A DNA stretch of 64,000 bases, from positions 1,991,682 to 2,055,681 of the forward strand of contig NW_020313157.1 in the NCBI RefSeq assembly GCF_003265705.1. The letters are read 5' to 3'. Source of the stretch: Callorhinus ursinus (taxonomy: Eukaryota > Chordata > Mammalia > Carnivora > Otariidae). Below the pieces are notes generated by a model that was given only the letters and a program-made list of their open reading frames with translations, had not been told where the DNA came from and searched no databases. The translations under genes and the position numbers were made by a program. Of this stretch, positions 45,832 through 55,890 are shown piece after piece (position 1 is the first letter of the stretch; each line of letters opens with the position of its first letter).

Positions 45832-46296
45832 TTAGTCCACAGGTCGCTTCTCCCCGTATTTCTTTGTAAACTCTTCAGCATTCTTACAGAATTTTTTACG
45901 GTCCTTAGAGTATTCTTCAGCTAGGTCAGCCCGAAGTGGGTGCTCGGGCTGGGGGTCGTTCACCAGTGCTATGAGGGACTGGATTACTTGGTCGGTTTTG
46001 GTTGCTGGCTTCCAGTTTTCAGCACTAATTACTGGCAGACAGACCTGCCCCTTTTCATCGATGTTCGGGTGATAGATCTTTGTTTTAAATGTGATCTTCG
46101 GTGGTTTGAATGGGTACTCTGCTGGAAAGTTGATTTCGATTCTGAAGGCCCCCTTATCATATGGAGGGTTGTCAGGAACAATAAGCCCTTGCCAAGTCAA
46201 TAAATTAGCTTCATCAACCTGGATGTTACAGAAGTTTTTCATTCCACATTTGCGGATTTCTTCAAGCTCCTTCATCAGCCTCCTGCTGGCCGCCAT
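45832..46296 (-). CDS. UBE2L3: UBE2L3-like ubiquitin-conjugating enzyme E2, intact retrocopy
   Basis: The 154-codon frame equals the full length of UBE2L3 (UbcH7). This E2 takes ubiquitin from E1 and passes it to HECT and RBR E3 ligases such as parkin and HOIP. Start ATG is 46294-46296 and TAA is 45832-45834; an in-frame upstream TTG at 46308 is not needed. By recall of the human protein, the only difference is residue 23, Arg to Cys (codon TGT at 46228-46230, an expected CGT-to-TGT CpG change). The catalytic Cys86 (46039-46041, within GQVCLPV), the HPN motif (76-78), Phe63 in YPFKPP used for E3 contact, Lys96-Pro97 and His119 are all kept. No intron, no obvious promoter except a YY1-type motif at the ATG. 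It could be a young processed pseudogene or an expressed retrogene; sequence alone cannot decide. Confidence 0.9.
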   Translation of the reverse strand: MAASRRLMKELEEIRKCGMKNFCNIQVDEANLLTWQGLIVPDNPPYDKGAFRIEINFPAEYPFKPPKITFKTKIYHPNIDEKGQVCLPVISAENWKPATKTDQVIQSLIALVNDPQPEHPLRADLAEEYSKDRKKFCKNAEEFTKKYGEKRPVD

Positions 46297-46299
46297 CTT
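46286..46299 (-). promoter_or_regulatory. YY1-type motif at the UBE2L3 retrocopy start
   Basis: The minus strand reads AAGATGGCGGCCAG over the ATG. Such a motif lies downstream of the transcription start in many housekeeping genes and travels with the mRNA. Function here is inference. Confidence 0.5.
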
Positions 46300-46305
46300 G
46301 GATCC

Positions 46306-46321
46306 CAACTGCCCATTTTTT
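46306..46321 (+). repeat. Target-site duplication, right copy (UBE2L3 retrocopy)
   Basis: caactgcccatttttt, matching 45627-45642 exactly. Confidence 0.92.
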
Positions 46322-46450
46322 AATTTGGTTCCTTAAGCTCATCTAGATGACTTGTAAAATTTCTTTGCCTATTTTTTGCATAATATTTTCCAAGTCCATT
46401 ATTCAACTGTCGACTTTATTTATGATATGTTTTGCCATTTAAATGTGTTT
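46322..46450 (+). mobile_element. Old L1 3' region, last segment
   Basis: 'taatttggttccttaagctc', 'gacttgtaaaatttctttgcc' and 'tattttccaagtccatt' continue the L1 from 45626. Confidence 0.6.
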
Positions 46451-47055
46451 TTTTAATAATTAAAGAATCAAATCTGCCAGATTCTTCTTTTATGCATTCT
46501 ATGTTCCCAGGCCCTCTTAGATGGATGGTTATTTTTCTTCCCAGGCTCACTCACTGGGATAGGGAACCTCACTCAATTCTCCCTGCAGGGCTTCACTTGT
46601 CTCCTTAGGACCAAGTTCTTCCCACTACCCACTACATTCTGAGCTCACCCCAGTTCTCTCTGCTGGGACTCCCAAAGCCCAGCGCCACACTTTGTGTCTG
46701 GCCACTCCCAGGGCCCAGAAGCCACTGTATTACAAGTGATCATGCAGGAGGAAGAAGCCAAATTCAGCGTGTCATCTTTGCAGAATCCTTTTTTTTTTTT
46801 TTAAGAAAAAGGTAGACACAAAGTCTGTACAAGGTGTGTGTATAATGATTATATGCTCATAAAAAAATCTTGTTATTTTTAAATGTCTTCCAACAGAATG
46901 GAAATGTGCCTATGGAATGGTTTCTATTTTTCTACTATTCCCTATTACCTAAGGCCACCAGCCCACATTAACCCACCACATTTGTTTAAATCCACCTCAC
47001 TGACCCCAACCCAGCTTTGCATTATGCAGCTTTGGATATGCCTCTGGTCAAGGGA
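46451..47055. other. No gene recognised
   Basis: Contains a T-run (46788-46801) and unassigned sequence. Confidence 0.4.
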
Positions 47056-47059
47056 GGTC

Positions 47060-47625
47060 AGGTGTGTTTGTTTGCTATTGCTGCATAACAAATCACCACA
47101 GCCTGGGCAGCCTACACAGCACTCATCTATCATCTCATGGGCTGGAAAGTCCAGGGGACTCCACTCGGCTCTCTGCTCAGGGCCCAACAAGGCAAAGTCA
47201 CAATACTGGCTGTCCTGGGCTCACATCTATGGGAATGGGAGAAGATTCTGCCACCTTGCTCATGCACGCTATTGTTCTTTGTGGCTGTAAGACTAGGTCC
47301 TTGTTTCCTTGGTGGCCTTTGGCCAGGGGTCTCTCTCAGCCCCTAGAGGCCTCTCACATTCACTCTCCTGTGGCCTCTGCTTCTTCAAACCAGCAACAGC
47401 ACTTTGAGGCCTTCTTACACCTCAGGTTTCCCTCACTTCCCTTCTGCCACCAGCCAGAGAAAGTTCTCTGCTCTTAAGGGCTCATGGGATTAGAGCAGGG
47501 CACAGGGAACTGTGCCATATAATAGAACACAGCCACAGGAGTGATGAATCACCACATTTACAGGTTCTGGGGATCACGGGTGTGGACTCTTGGGACCATT
47601 CCTGGAAATTGTGCCTACCACACCA
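47060..47625 (-). mobile_element. MLT1-type (ERVL-MaLR) LTR, antisense
   Basis: 'gtttgctattgctgcataacaaatcaccac', 'atctcatgggctggaaagtccagg', 'gggctcacatctatggg', 'ctcacattcactctcctgtgg', 'gggatcacgggtgtggactcttgggacc'. Open frames of 135-137 codons here are by-products of the LTR sequence. Confidence 0.7.
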
Positions 47626-48929
47626 GGACCCCATGATACACCCTGAGAAACCAGCCAGTCACTGGCAAGCTGGTCCTTCATTGCCCCAGGCCAGTCTCTC
47701 TTTGAGGTGTCTCCACCAGCAACAATGCTCTCTTTGCTCCGGGCTGGCCCTGCAGTGCTCCCAACCTGATTCAGACCCCAGCAAGATGCTCTCCTGCCTG
47801 CCTGTACCCCCAAGTCTGGGTAATAATCCTCTGCATAGTGTTTGTTTGTGAGGCTGTAGAATTGACAGTTTATATGTCCCTGCCATAGACAGGGCTCTTT
47901 CCTCTGCTAATAGAGACTTTAAGTTCTCCATCAACAGTGTGGGAGGAAGGAAGGAGAGAGGAAGGGGGTAAAGGAAGAAGGAATGGTGACAGAAAGGGTG
48001 GAAGGAAGAGCAGAGAGTAGGAGGTATGGGGGCTGGGTAGGAACTCACCCTTAGCCCACAAAATTTGTAACTGATTTAGCTTTCCACTCACAGGCAAGGC
48101 CCAAGCACCTTCTGACAGCCACTCTCTCACTTTATGTTTGAACACCAGCAGAAATCTCTCCTGAAGAGGCAGGACTGGCTTCTGATCTGTCCCCAGTGAT
48201 TTGGTCTTTCCTGGCCTCACTTAGGCCTTATCTTTGGGCTTGATCCCATCAGAATTGATGCCTCATGATGTGCCCCTGGTCTCCCAGCTTCTTCTAGGTT
48301 GCTGCTTCTATTCTCCCTTCGCATCACACTGGGGCAGAGCCCAGCCCATCTACCCCACCCTCATCTGTCTTTCCATACCCTCCCAATATCAGCATCATAA
48401 ATGGATAATATCTACTATGTTTACCAATAAATAAACTAGTAACCATTCATTATTCCTGCATTTTTAAAAGGGCCTAAGGAACGGTTTCAATGCAGTAAGT
48501 CCATGTGGCACATTCAAGGACACTTCTGCATATTTTACTACTTACAGTGGGAGGCATCTGATAGTCTCTGAAGACACATTCACCTCCATGGACATATCCA
48601 TTCAACATATATGTATTAAGTGCCTGCTACATTCCTTCCCAGGCAGACCTCCTATAAACAGCAGTCCTCACCAGATCCAACCTGAAAACACCTTGCAAAT
48701 AAGCATCCCACCCACTGTCATAGCCCATCTTGCCTGCCTTTGCTCTGTTGAGGCTGTTTTCCTCATCTCAAGCCAGGAATGCAAAATCCATGACTGACTA
48801 ACCTTGCCCAGAAGCTATACACAAGGTGGTGAGCAAGCACTTCATCAGCCCCATTCTTAATTCTCATTGTGTTCTTTCACTACCAAAATCTTAATTCACT
48901 GTCAGAAATGTGCTTTCTACCCCTTGGTG
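47626..48929. other. No gene recognised
   Basis: A purine-rich GGAAGG tract occupies 47940-48030. The antisense 129- and 116-codon frames run through it and look like C/T-rich low-complexity translations (leucine, proline, serine). 48600-48790 is faintly L2-like. Confidence 0.45.
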
Positions 48930-49230
48930 AAAGAAATAATGACTTTGTCAATCACTCCTCTTTTGCCAGACTTACTGAATTACCTAAAATGTCAAGATAA
49001 TGTCTCTCCAGCCTGTTTTCACTATGGTACCAGCTTCTTCTCATTAAATTATGTTCAGATACATTGATTTCCTTCAACAGGGAGTAATGGAACCCTGCCA
49101 GAAATTAACACTAATCTTCTAATTCAGTAAGAATAAAATATGTGACTGATTAAATCTTAATTAACAGTTCACAAAATGCTGCTTAATGTCAGGTAGCATA
49201 TGCATCTTAATTATCCAACAGTGTCGGTGC
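48930..49230. other. Unique AT-rich block, candidate conserved non-coding element
   Basis: Many paired homeodomain/HNF1/POU-like words: 'ctaatcttctaattcagtaag', 'gactgattaaatcttaattaacag', 'agcatatgcatcttaattatcc'. No repeat consensus. Inference. Confidence 0.4.
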
Positions 49231-49734
49231 TGTTTACAAGATGAGGTAGGGGTCTATGAAAATTTTGTAGGATTGGTTGTGTGTGTTTTTTCTTTTGTTC
49301 TACGGTATCTTCCTCCCTGTTATCCCTTCATCTTTGTGGTTGTCAGTGGGTTAGGTTTATAAGCAAAGAACTTTTAATACTGGGCTCTCCCCCACAAACC
49401 ATCCCCTTGACTCCATCTGGAAGAAAGTGATACAGTCTCTCAGTCAGGATAGGCTGGACGTGCTACAGTGATAAACATCCCTCAAATCCTAATAGCCATA
49501 AAAAAGTATCTACTGCATGTTACATGTTCATGATGGGTCAGCTGGAGCCACTGCTCCACTCTATCCTCACAGCAGAAGTTGGGTCTACAAAGCAACCACC
49601 ATTTCAACATTGTCACCACTTGCCATGGCAGTAGAAATAGAATATGGCAAATCATACAATGTCTCCTGAGTCTTCTGCTCATATTCCACTGGCCAAAGAA
49701 AGTTTCTCGGTCTTATCTATATTCAATTGTGACG
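49231..49734. other. No gene recognised
   Basis: 49445-49700 ('gctacagtgataaacatccctcaaatcctaat ... catgatgggtcagctgg') has an LTR-like or old-repeat look but was not assigned. Confidence 0.35.
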
Positions 49735-50110
49735 AGAAAAGTTCAAGCCAACCATAGTCCAAAAAGAGGAGATAAAAAGAAATCTTGAAGACAACCAGAG
49801 AAAAAGGACACATTACATACAGGGGAACAATGATAAGCATTACAGGACCCTTAAAATTAGAAGCCACACAATCCAGAAGAAAATGGAGTGACATCTTTAA
49901 AATGCTAAAAGAAAAAAGAACTGTCAACTTAGAATTCTATACCCCATGAAAATATCTTTCAAAAATGAAGGTCTCCAGTCCAGCATAGAGGAGCTTGTAA
50001 GTCATCACTCCTGTTCAGACAGCAAACAGGAAAAAAATGAACTGAAAATCAACAACACTTCTCAGATCCATCAAAGAACTGAGGTCAAAAGAGGAGAAAT
50101 GAATATGTAT
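49735..50110 (+). mobile_element. Old L1-related fragment
   Basis: 'gacaaccagagaaaaaggacacattacatacagggg', 'ccacacaatccagaagaaaatggagtgacatctttaaaatgctaaaag', 'gtcaacttagaattctataccc', 'atctttcaaaaatgaagg' (seen in pieces) are L1 ORF2-type text. 'aggagcttgtaagtcatcactcctgttcagacagcaaac' follows from another L1 region. Confidence 0.7.
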
Positions 50111-50139
50111 AAGCATGTGTCATGACTGACTATAAGAGA

Positions 50140-50340
50140 GAGGGTAAGCACAGGGTCTCTGGATTCAGGCTCCCTGTGTACATGTGTGATGTCAAATGAC
50201 ATCCTTCCCGCGTCTCAGTGTCCTCATCTATAAAATGGGAACCATAAGCATCCAGGGGGTTGTTGTAAAGGTTCAGTGAGATGATGAAAAAAAGCAGCTG
50301 GCACAATGAAGGCCTCACATCAGTGCTCACTAGAGTAGAT
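50140..50340 (+). mobile_element. MIR SINE
   Basis: 'ggtctctggattcaggctccctg', 'gtctcagtgtcctcatctataaaatgggaacc', 'ggttgttgtaaaggttcagtgagatgatg', 'gcagctggcacaatg'. Confidence 0.8.
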
Positions 50341-50786
50341 GTACAGGTACTTCCCAGTAAGAATTAAACTTCAGCATTGCCCTCCTTAACCACAATCAGG
50401 CCTCCCTTTTCTAAAATGTTCCAGAGAAATCCCCTTATTTGCCACACTCAGTGCATTCCAGCTCTCAGCTCTGCCACGGTGGTCTCTAAGCACCCCCACT
50501 GAACACACACACAGGAGGACTTGGCATTTCACTTCCTGAATACCCAGAAGGTCCATCTCTGACATCCTTTGCCCTCCTAACCAACAAATGGCCATGTCTC
50601 AGCCTTAATGGAAGATCGGGGGTATTCTCATGCCACTGTTACTATTTTTGCCACATCCACACCACATTTACAATCACTTAATTCATATTTTTATTTAAAT
50701 AGAAGCACTTTTTTTAACATAAAATACATTTACTTTTAGAGGAAACTTTCATCACTACTGTAAACAGAAAATATCGCTTCAATTAA
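50341..50786. other. No gene recognised
   Basis: Nothing assigned. Confidence 0.4.
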
Positions 50787-50801
50787 AAATAAAAGCAGTG
50801 A

Positions 50802-51015
50802 TGGGGCGCCTGGGTGGCTCAGTCGTTAAGCATCTGCCTTCAGCTCAGGTCATGGTCCCTGGGATCGAGTCCCGCATCCGGCTCCCTGCTCTGCAGGAAG
50901 CCTGCTTCTCCCTCTCCCACTCCCCCTGCTTGTGTTCCTGCTCTTGCTCTCTCTCTCTCTCTCTGTCAAATAAATAAAATCTTAAAAAAAAAAAACCTAA
51001 ATTTAAAAAATAAAT
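50802..51015 (+). mobile_element. Carnivoran tRNA-derived SINE with perfect 15-bp duplication
   Basis: 'ggggcgcctgggtggctcag', 'ctcaggtcatggtccctgg', 'gatcgagtcccgcatccggctccc', a (CT)n tract, 'aaataaataaaatctt' and a long A-rich tail. Target site aaataaaagcagtga at 50787-50801 and 51016-51030. Close to consensus and likely young. Confidence 0.98.
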
Positions 51016-51149
51016 AAATAAAAGCAGTGAAAGCAGTGATACTGAATGCTGGCTAGGTGCTGTTGTCTGCCAAGACTGAGCAAAGACTGAGCCTCATCTC
51101 TTAGGTGTTTTTTGTTAAAGATATACCACACCCTAATTAAAAGAGCCAG

Positions 51150-51360
51150 TAATAGAGGTGGAGTCCAAGAGTGGAATCTCCGCTCTGTGGCTCAGTCACA
51201 TTATGACTTAGACATTATCTCAAACGTCTGGCCTTCCACTTGCTCATTTGTAAAATGGGCATGATAAATGGGGCCAACCTTACAGGGTGGCTATAAGGAC
51301 TGAGATATACAACCCGGCATATGGTAAACACACAACAAATAAAAGTTATGCGACAGAGAG
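51150..51360 (+). mobile_element. MIR SINE
   Basis: 'ggccttccacttgctcatttgtaaaatgggcatg', 'cttacagggtggctataaggactgag', 'ccggcatatggtaaacacacaac'. Confidence 0.75.
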
Positions 51361-51424
51361 AATAAAAGTCTCCACCAAGGAAAAAGAATAGGCATGAATT
51401 TATTGCTACAGAACCCATATTCCT

Positions 51425-51690
51425 GGGGTGCCTGGGTGGCTTCTTCACTTAAGCAGTTAAGCATCTGCCTTCCACTCATGACTCATCAGGTCATGATCTC
51501 AAGGTCCTGGGATGGAGCCTTGCATCTGCATTTGGATCCCTGCTCAGCAGGGAGTCTGCTTATCCCTCTCCCTCTACCCCTCCCCGCCACTCTCCCACCC
51601 ACACCCACCCCTGGCTTGCATGTGTGCTCTCTCTCTCGCTCTCTCAAATAAATAAATAAAATCCTAAAAAAAAATTCCAATTAAAAAAAC
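51425..51690 (+). mobile_element. Carnivoran tRNA-derived SINE
   Basis: 'ggggtgcctgggtggc', a small internal expansion ('ttcttcacttaagcagtt', 'actcatgactcat'), 'ggtcatgatctcaaggtcc', long CT/CCA-rich body, 'aaataaataaataaaatcc'. The site atattcct before (51418) and after (51699) fits a duplication. Confidence 0.93.
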
Positions 51691-51699
51691 AAGAATCTA

Positions 51700-52599
51700 T
51701 ATTCCTTGGCTGAAACAATCTCCAGCCGTGCTGGCTCCATAATCCCCTCCAGCAGAATGCCACCCAAGATTTTAACTGTGACAGGCCACACTAAGCTCTT
51801 TCTGCCACGTTGTGTCCGGCCAGTTACCAACTTCATCCTCAAGATCTAAACAGTAATTCTCTACTTGGACTGATGGCAAATAAGTGGCCAGGAGTCATTT
51901 CAAATTTCAGTATCTGGAGACATGATAAAATCAACTCAAATGGTAATATTGGGAGAAGACATGGGAATCCATCTATCTCCTTCATTTAAGTTCTCTGGAA
52001 GTTAAACACCAAAACCCATGAAGGAATGATGGGAGACACCATGCCTGGCGCAGCCCCAACAACTGACCAACTCACTTCTGGGACGCTACCCGAAGGCAGA
52101 CAGCATTTCCACTGCAACCCATCATTCTGTTGGTTAGAGATACTAAACCTCCTCTCGTCAAGGACAAGTCACTGGCATTGCCACTTGTGCTTTAGGCAAG
52201 CCCATGAGGAGGAAAGTATCGATCCACAATGTCAGAGGATAGGAGTAGGTCAAATATAAAGCCACTAATTCCTTAGTCACTGAGAGGTAACTGGGAGAAA
52301 AGCCTGTGCTTTGGAATAGAAACCCCTTTATGGTAATGCTATCTCTTTCCCCCCAGAGAAGAGAAGTAACACCCTGTCTTCACCAGCCTGTGGTCAACCA
52401 AGGGATCACCCTAGCTTTTTTATTGGCACCTGAAGTTCTCTCCATTTTGTCACCAGGTGTTGCACATCCCCACATATAGAAGGGACTACCATTCTGGGGA
52501 TGGTCCTCCTCATTGCCCTACACTCAAAGTAGGCACAGCCCAAGCAAAGGATTCAGTGAATGGGCTGAAGGCATGAGCTCTTCAGGACACAGGGCAGGA
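51700..52599. other. No gene recognised
   Basis: Nothing assigned; C/T-rich around 52380-52520. Confidence 0.4.
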
Positions 52600-52880
52600 A
52601 GGGGGTTTGAGGGCATCTCATGTTTGCCTTCCCCACAACTGTCTGCCTATGCTCCCCACTCACCATTGCTCTCCTTTCCTTGACCCTTCCTAGTCTCGTT
52701 TGGGACTCTTCACATTCTGCAACTACTATCTGCATGACTATCTTACCCATCATGGAGGTTACTCTATGAGGGTAAAGATTCACTTTTCTTGTTGACCGTT
52801 TACTTCCCAGAACCTAAAACAGTGTCTGGCACATAGCAGATGCTCAGTTAATAAGAGCTGAATGAGTAACTGAATGAAAG
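52600..52880 (+). mobile_element. L2 3' end, sense
   Basis: 'ctatgagggtaaagattc', 'cagaacctaaaacagtgtctggcacatagcagatgctcagttaataag', 'gaatgagtaactgaatga' follow the L2 3' terminus. Confidence 0.8.
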
Positions 52881-52884
52881 TCCT

Positions 52885-53100
52885 AGACCAGGACCATCCA
52901 GGAGAACTTTTCGTAACGAAGATGTTCTATATCTGTGTGGTCCAACTTAGTGGTCACAAGCTATTTGTCATAAGGCAAGTATGGTGACAAATAGCATTTG
53001 AGATGTACTACTTCAACTGAGAAGCTGAGTTTTTATTTTATTTTAATTAATTTAAATTTAAATAGCCACAAGGACACCATATTGGCTGTCACAGGCCCAG
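52885..53100 (+). mobile_element. hAT-type MITE remnant
   Basis: 'gatgttctatatctgtgtggtccaacttagtggtcacaagc', 'catttgagatgtactacttcaactgagaagctgag', 'ttttaattaatttaaatttaaatagccacaagg' match the common mammalian hAT element with a GCTGTCCAAT-type end. Family name not certain. Confidence 0.65.
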
Positions 53101-53689
53101 ACCAAAGCAAAGAAGATGGAGTCCCTTCAAGAGTCAGGAAAAAGGAGAGAAAGAACAAAGCCCTTTCTGGGAAAGAAAAGAAAAGAATAAGAAGCATGGC
53201 GCTCTCTGGATAATGCTGTGGATGCCTTGTTAATATTATAAGAAGCTCTAACAGTTGGGGCTGTTGGTAGAAAATGCCAGTTTTTTTCTTAGTTAAGAGG
53301 CACCCCACTTTCTGGAGCATGAAGCAATTTGGCAACTGCACTGAGGACTCCTGAGGCTCAGGGACCAGAAATGAAGAACTGTAAGCGTCGTGATGGGAAA
53401 CATCAATAACACTGCCTTTCTTCTACACACCCCCTAGGGCAGCCTCACTTCAAAACACGCCTGACTGGCTTTGTTCAGAGCTGTCTCCAGGAAGGTGCTG
53501 CCAGCTCCACTCCATCTTCCTTCCATAGCAAGTGAGTGAGCGGTGTTGTTTCAACCAGAAAGCCTTGTCCTGGGAGGGTCTTACCTGTCCCTGAGGCATG
53601 ACAGCATTTGCTTCCAGCAGGGCTACTCAGGAGCCAGGATCTTGAATATGAAGAATGTGAAGCACTAGAGGTAAAAAGGCTGGGTTAGT
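53101..53689. other. No gene recognised
   Basis: Nothing assigned. Confidence 0.4.
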
Positions 53690-53875
53690 ACACATTTAGT
53701 GGCCAGACCCAGGGCAGGCTGCATAGCCTCCTTGGCCTTTGATCTCCCCTTTTTCAAATGGGGATGTTAACTGCCACCCTGCAGAGAGCCATTAGGCATA
53801 AGGAACCAGCAAAACCATACAAAAGCCCTTAGCAAAGGCAGGCACACAGTAAGGACTCAATGTTAGTTATTAAAT
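53690..53875 (+). mobile_element. MIR SINE
   Basis: 'tggccagacccagggcaggctgc', 'tttttcaaatggggatgttaactgcc', 'gcaaaggcaggcacacagtaaggactcaatg'. Confidence 0.65.
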
Positions 53876-54124
53876 CTGAACACCTCACTGCCCTACTCAG
53901 AACTCTTCCTGGGGCATCATCTTGCCCAGCTCACTGTAATCTTCTTCTCCATAATGAATCCATCCACGTGTGTGCTCTGTGGAACAGTGATCCCTGAGCA
54001 ATAATGTTCGAAGTTCTTAAAACTACAGCAGCCATAGTCCCTGAAAACCCAGAAATTACCCTGTAATAGGCACAAGCCCATGATTGCATCAGAATAATAA
54101 CAATTAATGGTAGTAATAATTACC

Positions 54125-54370
54125 ACCACCATTTGTCAGGTATCTGCTATGTGCTGGACATGTGCTGAGAGATTTACATGTGTTGTTTCATATTCCCTTT
54201 ATGATAACTCTGAAACAGTATTGCTAATTTATAGATGAGGACATTAAAGATTGGAGATACTCGGGTAGTCACTTCCCCATCCTCTCACAACAACTCAGGG
54301 ACCTGTCCAGGATTCAGACCCAGGTCTGTAGATCCAGAGTCCAGGCCTTTGACCTCTAGGTTGTATCAGG
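54125..54370 (-). mobile_element. MIR SINE, antisense
   Basis: 'gtatctgctatgtgctggacatgtgc', 'gagatttacatgtgttg', 'ctaatttatagatgaggacatta', 'ggattcagacccaggtctg'. Confidence 0.85.
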
Positions 54371-54569
54371 CTGCCAGTCTGTGTCATCTGTATAATGCAG
54401 ACTACCGTAAATAAGGGAGAGAAAAAATTCCTGTGCATTGAGATGGCAAATGGAACTTAAGGAAAGTGCCTATGGCTTTCATGCTAACCAGAAATATTGA
54501 AAAGATTGTTAACAACCTCAGTGGAATATGTGAAGTGTATCAAAGGAAAAGCATGAATCACTGCAGATG

Positions 54570-55035
54570 GATGTGTATTAATATTCCATTACTGTTAACC
54601 ACAAACTTAGTGTCTTTAAACAACACAAGTTTATGATCTTACAGCACTGTAGATCAGAAGTCTGAAATGAGTCTCACTGGGCTAAAATCAAGGTGCTGTC
54701 AGGGCTGCCTTCTGTAGGCTGTAGGGGAGAATCTGTTCCCTCACTTTCTCCAGCTTCTTCCAACCACCTGCATTCCTTGGCTTATGACTCCTTCCACTAT
54801 CTAAGCCAGAAGTGGAGTGTCTTCCAACCAGTCTCTGACACTGACTCTCCTGTCTTTCTCTAATAAAGATTCTGTGACTTCACTGGGCCCACCCAGATAA
54901 TCCAAGATAATCACCATCTCAAGATGTTTAACTTAAAAGCATCTGCAAAGTCCTTTTTGCCATGTAAGACAACATATTCACCTTCCAGGGATTACAATAT
55001 TGGCATCTTTGGGTGTCATTTTTCTGCCATTACAT
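54570..55035 (-). mobile_element. MLT1-type (ERVL-MaLR) LTR, antisense
   Basis: 'ccattactgttaaccacaaacttagtg', 'agcactgtagatcagaagtctg', 'gggctaaaatcaaggtgctg', 'gagaatctgttccctcac', 'attccttggcttatgactcc', 'cacccagataatcc'. Reverse MaLR order. Confidence 0.78.
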
Positions 55036-55109
55036 TCATCCTGCTGGCCCCAAAAGATTCACATCCAACCCATGTGTAATATGTATCCTGCAAAGTCTGT
55101 ACCCAACAC

Positions 55110-55320
55110 AGGGTAAAATAATGACCACTCACATTTAACAAATGCTTGCTATGTGGGAAGCACTTTGCTGTATTAACCCACTTAATCTTCATACCAACTC
55201 AGTTTAGATATGAGAAAATCAAGACTCTGAAGAGGTCAAGTGACTGACCCAAGTTAATGGCTGAGCCAGGATTTGAAACCAGGTATATATCTGACTCACT
55301 CTGAACTAGGTTCAAGCACT
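55110..55320 (-). mobile_element. MIR SINE, antisense
   Basis: 'caaatgcttgctatgtgggaagcactttgc', 'acccacttaatcttcat', 'gaggtcaagtgactgacccaag', 'gagccaggatttgaaacc'. Confidence 0.85.
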
Positions 55321-55324
55321 TTCA

Positions 55325-55600
55325 GTGCTTACAGTTGAGTTTTGAAGAGTGGATAGAATTTAGAAAGTCAGAAGGAGAGGAGAGGGCATTCTAGACAGGG
55401 GAAGGGCTGGAGCAAAGGCTCAGAGGCAGGAAAGCACACTCCACCTAAGAAAGTCCATAAATAGGCTGAGTTTGACAGACACATGGAGCTTGTGAAGGGA
55501 AGGAGTGGGGATAACAGTTGAACATGGAAGTCAAGGTCATATTAAAGACCTTTAGTGACCAGCCACAGGAATTGACCTTTCTCTTGCAGGAACATGTAAG
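55325..55600 (-). mobile_element. L2 fragment, antisense
   Basis: 'gagggcattctagacagggg', 'ctggagcaaaggctcagaggcagg', 'gacacatggagcttgtg' match reverse-complement L2. Confidence 0.65.
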
Positions 55601-55734
55601 AACTGAATTTCAGACTGTGCCATTCTAGTTGCTTTTCAAGAAATACTTCAACAGAAAGAAGATGTTATCTTAAAAGTAGTCATTTTGTGCCTTTCTGTTT
55701 CACAACTCCTTATTGAGGAACCTGCCCCTGGTCA

Positions 55735-55890
55735 AGGAGACATGGACATTTTTCTACTTCCCCTGACTAGAACATGAATTTCACAAGGGCAGGGATGTCT
55801 ACTTTATTCCCTGCTCTATCCCCAGCACCTAGAACATGCTCGCAACATAATAAGTGCTCAATACATATTTGTCAGATGAGTACAAAGAGA
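55735..55890 (+). mobile_element. L2 3' end, sense
   Basis: 'gaatttcacaagggcagggatgtc', 'cctgctctatccccagcacctagaacatgc', 'taagtgctcaatacatatttg'. Confidence 0.88.

Larger units (their letters stand above)
45643..46305 (-). mobile_element. UBE2L3: Whole UBE2L3 retrocopy (mRNA-derived insertion)
   Basis: From right to left: nine bases of 5' UTR (46297-46305), an uninterrupted coding sequence without introns, about 180 bases of 3' UTR, the signal ATTAAA (45665-45670 on this strand) and an A tail ending in the duplicated target site. The short 3' UTR suggests an early poly-A site. It has the marks of L1-driven retrotransposition. Confidence 0.96.

Noticed and set aside
46297..46308. N-terminal extension MGSK on the UBE2L3 frame
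   Set aside because: It would start at TTG in the target-site duplication. The ATG at 46294-46296 is the parental start and gives the exact family length.
47064..47477. 137-codon plus-strand frame
   Set aside because: Fully inside an antisense MLT1-type LTR, which has no coding function.
47659..48220. Minus-strand frames of 129 and 116 codons rich in Leu, Pro and Ser
   Set aside because: They run through a purine-rich low-complexity tract whose reverse complement lacks stops; the residue bias is a by-product.
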